DNA from: Candidatus Poribacteria bacterium
GTDB lineage: Bacteria; Poribacteria; WGA-4E; PCPOR2b
Direction of reading: 5' to 3'
NCBI GenBank assembly: GCA_028819845.1
Contig: JAPPKS010000035.1
Span: 110,630 to 174,629, forward strand
DNA length: 64,000 nt
Positions 60,409-64,000 of the stretch are shown here, one piece after another. The translations under genes and the position numbers were made by a program. Under the pieces are notes generated by a model. It did not search any database. It was not told the DNA's origin and worked only from the letters and a program-made list of their open reading frames with translations. How positions within the stretch are numbered: the first letter of the stretch is position 1; each line of letters opens with the position of its first letter.

Positions 60409-62342
60409 TTACTCACGGTTTATTTCTTTGACTTCTCCCCAGGTCGTTTGCAGCTTGTTCTTGGGAGTTACGCTCCGCCAGACACGAGGCGTCTTCCAAT
60501 CCGGCGAATGCGCATTTCTGCGAAAACGTGTGACCCTTCCCCCGTCCAACTTGATTAAGTAGAGGTTTCCATCTCCTCGGCTAAATAGGATGCTATCCCC
60601 ATCCGGAGACCACGAAAAACGTTCTTTTTTTATGGGTATTGCTTCTTGGGGATGAAGGTATCCCATAAGGGTTCTGGTTCTTGAGTCTTATCGCCATCGG
60701 CGTCCGTCAAGAAAATGCCATAGCGGAAAGAGGGTACGGTGGACACTGGACGTAATGGCATACCTGAAAACACTATCGTCCTGCCTATTGGTGCCCAAGC
60801 AGCATTTTGAAACTCAACCACCTTAAAATCATCGACCACCTTCAATTCAATTGTGTTGACCTTTCGTGTATGCACATTAAGTATGCGGATTTCTTGAAGA
60901 ATCCCATCACGTGAAGAGTGATAGACAAACGCGATTTGCCTGCCATTCGGAGACCAACTGATTTTTCTGATTGCACCATCTAATGTCTCAAATAACAATC
61001 GTTTATTCTGTCCATCTATATCAACTGTATAGATGCGAACAACCCTAGAGAGCCGTTCGGGCCTATTCACAAAGGCAATCTTATCCCCTTGCGGAGACCA
61101 TGCCGGAAATCTGTTTGAATGCGGTATATAATCCAGCCGCATTTGACCGTTGCCGTTGCTGTCCATCACACGGATTTCTTGCCTTCCAAGTACATCGTCT
61201 CCTACCTTTCGCACGAAACAAATCATGTTGCCTCTTGGAGACCAAGCCGGCATAGTTTCATCGGCATCGCTGCGAGTCAACCTAACAATCCCACCGCCAT
61301 CGACGTTCATCTTGTGAATGTCAGGGTTGCCAGTTCTGTCAGAAACAAAAACAAGGTGTTTGCCGTCCGGAGACCAACTCGGCTGATAATCGTCAGACGG
61401 GTCATGCGTTATGCGGTGAATTTGCATCGAATCCCTATCGTAGGTATAAATGTCCGTGTTACCGCCTCTCGTTGATGAAAAAGCAATACGCTTTAAGTCA
61501 TGAGAAATGACTGGGGCATCATTGTAGTCGCCGTCAGTGATCAGGCTTTTTAAACCGGTTCCATCCGCGCTGACCTGCCAAATTTGCCTTTTGCCGAGTG
61601 GTGGCACCCAAGCAGACACTCCCGAATAGAATGCCACCCTTGTCCCATCAGGTGACCATCTCGGGTACCGGATATGAAAAGTCCTTTGTGTCAGTTGCTG
61701 TTGGTGCCCTGTTCGGACATGCATCCAGTAAACTTGATGCACCGCGCTCGCCTGATCAGATGCGAACACGATTTTGCTGCCGTCCGGAGACCAGTCAGGC
61801 TGGATGTCGTCGCCCGAACTATTTGTCAGACGGGTACGGTTTTCTCCATTTTTTTCGATGGTATAGAGATTGAAAACTCCGTCTTTGTCCGAGGCAAAGG
61901 CAATGCGACCTCCATCGGGCGCCCAAGACGGATAAAGATCCCGACTTTGCGCAAACGTCACGCGGCGCTGCTTACGAGACCGTAGCTCCATAACATAGAT
62001 ATCATAGTTTCGTCCAAGTCGAGAGGCAAATGCAACCTGTTCTCCATCAAACGATAGTGATGGTGTGAAATAGCTTCCTTCCGGCTCTTGTAATGTGAGC
62101 TTATTAGTTTTAACTCGACCTCCTCCAGCCTTTCTGAGGTGTATTTGTTCAAGCTCTGCCACCTCAGACACAAACACAATTTGCTCTTGTTGCTTCTGGG
62201 CATTTGCGGAAAAAACACCGAAGTACATCGGCAGCAACAAAATAACAAAATGTGTGACGACCTCAATTCTTGCCGACAAGTGACGATTCGCATCACGCGT
62301 ACTGGTTTGTTGATGGCATTTCGCTATTATCATCATGGTCAT
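60409..62342 (-). pseudogene. TolB-like beta-propeller protein D, frameshifted near its 3' end
   Basis: The main frame (62342 to 60630) encodes 570 residues: signal peptide with core about 31-44 (ending S-A-N-A-Q), then many W-S-P-D-G/W-A-P-D-G/W-S-P-R-G blades (P-S-W-A-P-D-G-G-R-I-A-F; P-D-W-S-P-D-G-S-K-I; P-A-W-S-P-Q-G-D-K-I-A-F-V). It stops after P-K-K-Q-Y-P. A second frame (60666 to 60409) continues as R-F-S-W-S-P-D-G and ends K-N-K-L-Q-T-T-W-G-E-V-K-E-I-N-R-E. Protein E has both parts in one frame, so this copy has a -1 shift near a CCC-ATA-A7 stretch at about 60623-60640. Confidence 0.8.
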
Positions 62343-62432
62343 GTCTCCTCACGCTATACGATGCTAAGCAAGTTGGTTGCAATTGTTGACTTACTGGCTA
62401 GAATCAGTGTCGGCGAAGATATCTCCAAGCGT

Positions 62433-64000
62433 TCAATTTTTGACTTCTCCCCAGGTCGTTTGCAGCTTGTTCTTGGGAGTTACGCTCCGCCAGACACGAG
62501 GCGTCTTCCAATCCGGTGAATGCGCATTGCCGAGAAAACGTGTGACGCCTCCTCCGTCCAGCTTGGTTAAGTAGAGTTTTCCATCTCCTCGGCTGAATAG
62601 GATGCTGTGCCCATCCGGCGACCACGTAAAACGCTGCTTTCTGTATTGTTCCTCGGCGCTGAAGGTATCCCATAGGGGTTTTGGTTCTTGGATATTCCCA
62701 CCGGCATCCACCAAGAAAATCCCATGGCGAAAGGGGGCTTTGGTGGACAGCAGGCGTACCGGCTTAGCCGAAAAGAAAATCGTCCTACCAATTGGCGCCC
62801 AAGTAGCATTGTCAAGCCAAAACGGCTTCAATTTAATTGAGTTGACCTTTCGCGTATTCACATCAAGCATACGGATTTCTTGAAAAATCTCATCACCAGA
62901 GGAGTGATAGGTAAACAGTATTTTCCTGCCTTCCCCAGACCAACTGATTTTTCTAATCTGACCATCCAATGTCTCAAACAACAAACGCTTATTCTGCCCA
63001 TCTATATCAACTGTATAGATGCGATCAACCCTAGTGAGCCGTTCGGGCGAATTCACAAAGGCAATCTTATCCCCTTGCGGAGACCATGCCGGAAATCTGT
63101 TTGAATACGGTATATAATCTAACCGCATTTGACCGTTGCCGTTGCTGTCTATCACACGAATCTCTCGCCTTCCAAGTACATCATTTCCTACCTTTCGCAC
63201 GAAACAGATCGAATCCCCTCTTGGAGACCAAGCCGGCATAGTTTCGTCGGCATCGCTGCGAGTCAAATTCACAATCCCGCCGCCATCTACGTTAATCTTG
63301 TAAATATCAGGGTTGCCAGTTCTTTCAGATACAAAAACAAGGTGTTTGCCGTCTGGAGACCAACTCGGCTGATAATCGTCAGATGGATCACGTGTTATAC
63401 GCAGAATTTGGCGGGAATTTCTATCGAAGGTATAAATGTCCGTGTTATCGTCTCTCGTTGATGTAAAGGCAATACGCTTTAAGTCATGAGAAACAACCGG
63501 GTCATCATTGTATTCGCCGTCTGTAATTAAGCTTTTTAAGCTGGTTCCATCCGCGCCGACTTGCCAAATTTGCCGGAATATCGGCTCCCAGTCAGAAACT
63601 GCAGAATGGAATGCAACTTGAGTCCCATCAGGCGACCATCTCGGATAATCGGTGTTAAAATCACTTTGAGTCAGTTTCTGTTGCTCTCCTGTTCGGACAT
63701 ACATGCAGTAAACTTGATGCACCGCGCTTGCCTGATCAGATGCGAACGCGATTTTGCTCCCGTCCGGTGACCAGTCAGGTTGGATGTCGTCGCCCGAACT
63801 ATTTGTCAGGCGGGTGCGGTTTTCTCCATTTTTTTCGATGGTGTAGAGATTGAAAACTCCGTCTTTGTCCGATGCAAAGGCAATCCGACTTCCATCGGGC
63901 GCCCAAGACGGATAAAGGTCCTGACTTGGCGCAAACGTCACGCGTCGCTGCTTACGAGACCGTAGCTCCATAACATAGATATCATAGTTTCGTCCAAGTC
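62433..64000 (-). CDS. TolB-like beta-propeller protein E (cut by right edge)
   Basis: The minus-strand frame runs off the right edge; the 522 visible codons start inside the first blades (L-G-R-N-Y-D-I-Y-V-M-E-L-R-S-R-K), so signal peptide and start lie beyond 64000. It is nearly identical to protein D over long stretches but unbroken, with blades such as P-S-W-A-P-D-G-S-R-I-A-F and P-A-W-S-P-R-G-D-S-I. It ends S-V-T-P-K-N-K-L-Q-T-T-W-G-E-V-K-N, the shared tail. D and E are tandem duplicates 90 bases apart. Confidence 0.88.
   Translation of the reverse strand, partial: LGRNYDIYVMELRSRKQRRVTFAPSQDLYPSWAPDGSRIAFASDKDGVFNLYTIEKNGENRTRLTNSSGDDIQPDWSPDGSKIAFASDQASAVHQVYCMYVRTGEQQKLTQSDFNTDYPRWSPDGTQVAFHSAVSDWEPIFRQIWQVGADGTSLKSLITDGEYNDDPVVSHDLKRIAFTSTRDDNTDIYTFDRNSRQILRITRDPSDDYQPSWSPDGKHLVFVSERTGNPDIYKINVDGGGIVNLTRSDADETMPAWSPRGDSICFVRKVGNDVLGRREIRVIDSNGNGQMRLDYIPYSNRFPAWSPQGDKIAFVNSPERLTRVDRIYTVDIDGQNKRLLFETLDGQIRKISWSGEGRKILFTYHSSGDEIFQEIRMLDVNTRKVNSIKLKPFWLDNATWAPIGRTIFFSAKPVRLLSTKAPFRHGIFLVDAGGNIQEPKPLWDTFSAEEQYRKQRFTWSPDGHSILFSRGDGKLYLTKLDGGGVTRFLGNAHSPDWKTPRVWRSVTPKNKLQTTWGEVKN

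Overview
The window most resembles a member of the candidate phylum Poribacteria (sponge-associated, double-membraned bacteria) or a close relative. This is inferred from gene content, not from a marker-gene search: four tandem phytanoyl-CoA-dioxygenase-like genes, three secreted LamG-fold proteins, five secreted TolB-like propellers, ankyrin, TPR and M16 proteins, and sigma-54 two-component regulation. An outer-membrane-type beta-barrel with a terminal Phe and a lipoprotein indicate a Gram-negative envelope. No rRNA, tRNA, integrase or CRISPR array was seen.

Layout. 0-9 kb: a sensor kinase cut by the left edge, an inverted-repeat element, a HAD hydrolase, a membrane-anchored protein, a beta-barrel, and a compact regulatory unit made of a globin-coupled histidine kinase, an NtrC-type regulator, two palindromes, a consensus sigma-54 promoter and a YtxH-type gene. 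9-13.3 kb: methyltransferase, ankyrin protein, alpha/beta hydrolase, RmuC. 13.3-22.5 kb: an accessory and partly decayed region with dispersed repeats, a ribbon-helix-helix-like protein, an FRG-TPR protein coupled to a Toprim primase-like protein, a terminase-small-subunit-like protein, a 150-bp tandem-repeat gene, gene relics and two promoter-terminator units with no ORF (candidate small RNAs).

22.5-29.6 kb: small membrane proteins, a CDP-alcohol phosphatidyltransferase, a LON-domain protein, an adenylate-forming enzyme, and a type II restriction-modification pair (BsaWI-like nuclease; methyltransferase with a fused HTH). 29.7-38.3 kb: M16 peptidase, glnB and amtB, then a 2-hydroxyacid dehydrogenase overlapping a D-apionate-lactonase-like gene. 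38.3-48.7 kb, all on the minus strand: four PhyH paralogs and a relic of a fifth, three LamG proteins, a PH-like membrane protein and three TolB-like propellers.

48.7-56.2 kb: an uncharacterised block (a 328-aa and a 711-aa protein, divergent; a lysozyme-fold protein split over two frames) and a two-domain ABC permease. 56.2-64 kb: a lipoprotein, a PH-like protein, secG, tpiA, a second rearranged copy of the inverted-repeat element, and two nearly identical TolB-like genes, one frameshifted and one cut by the right edge.

The most notable pattern is that eight secreted proteins from two unrelated folds (three LamG, five TolB-like) end in the same short tail, roughly V-x-P-x-x-K-(L/R)-x3-W-G-x-(hydrophobic)-K, within a few residues of the stop. 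That is what a C-terminal sorting signal would look like.
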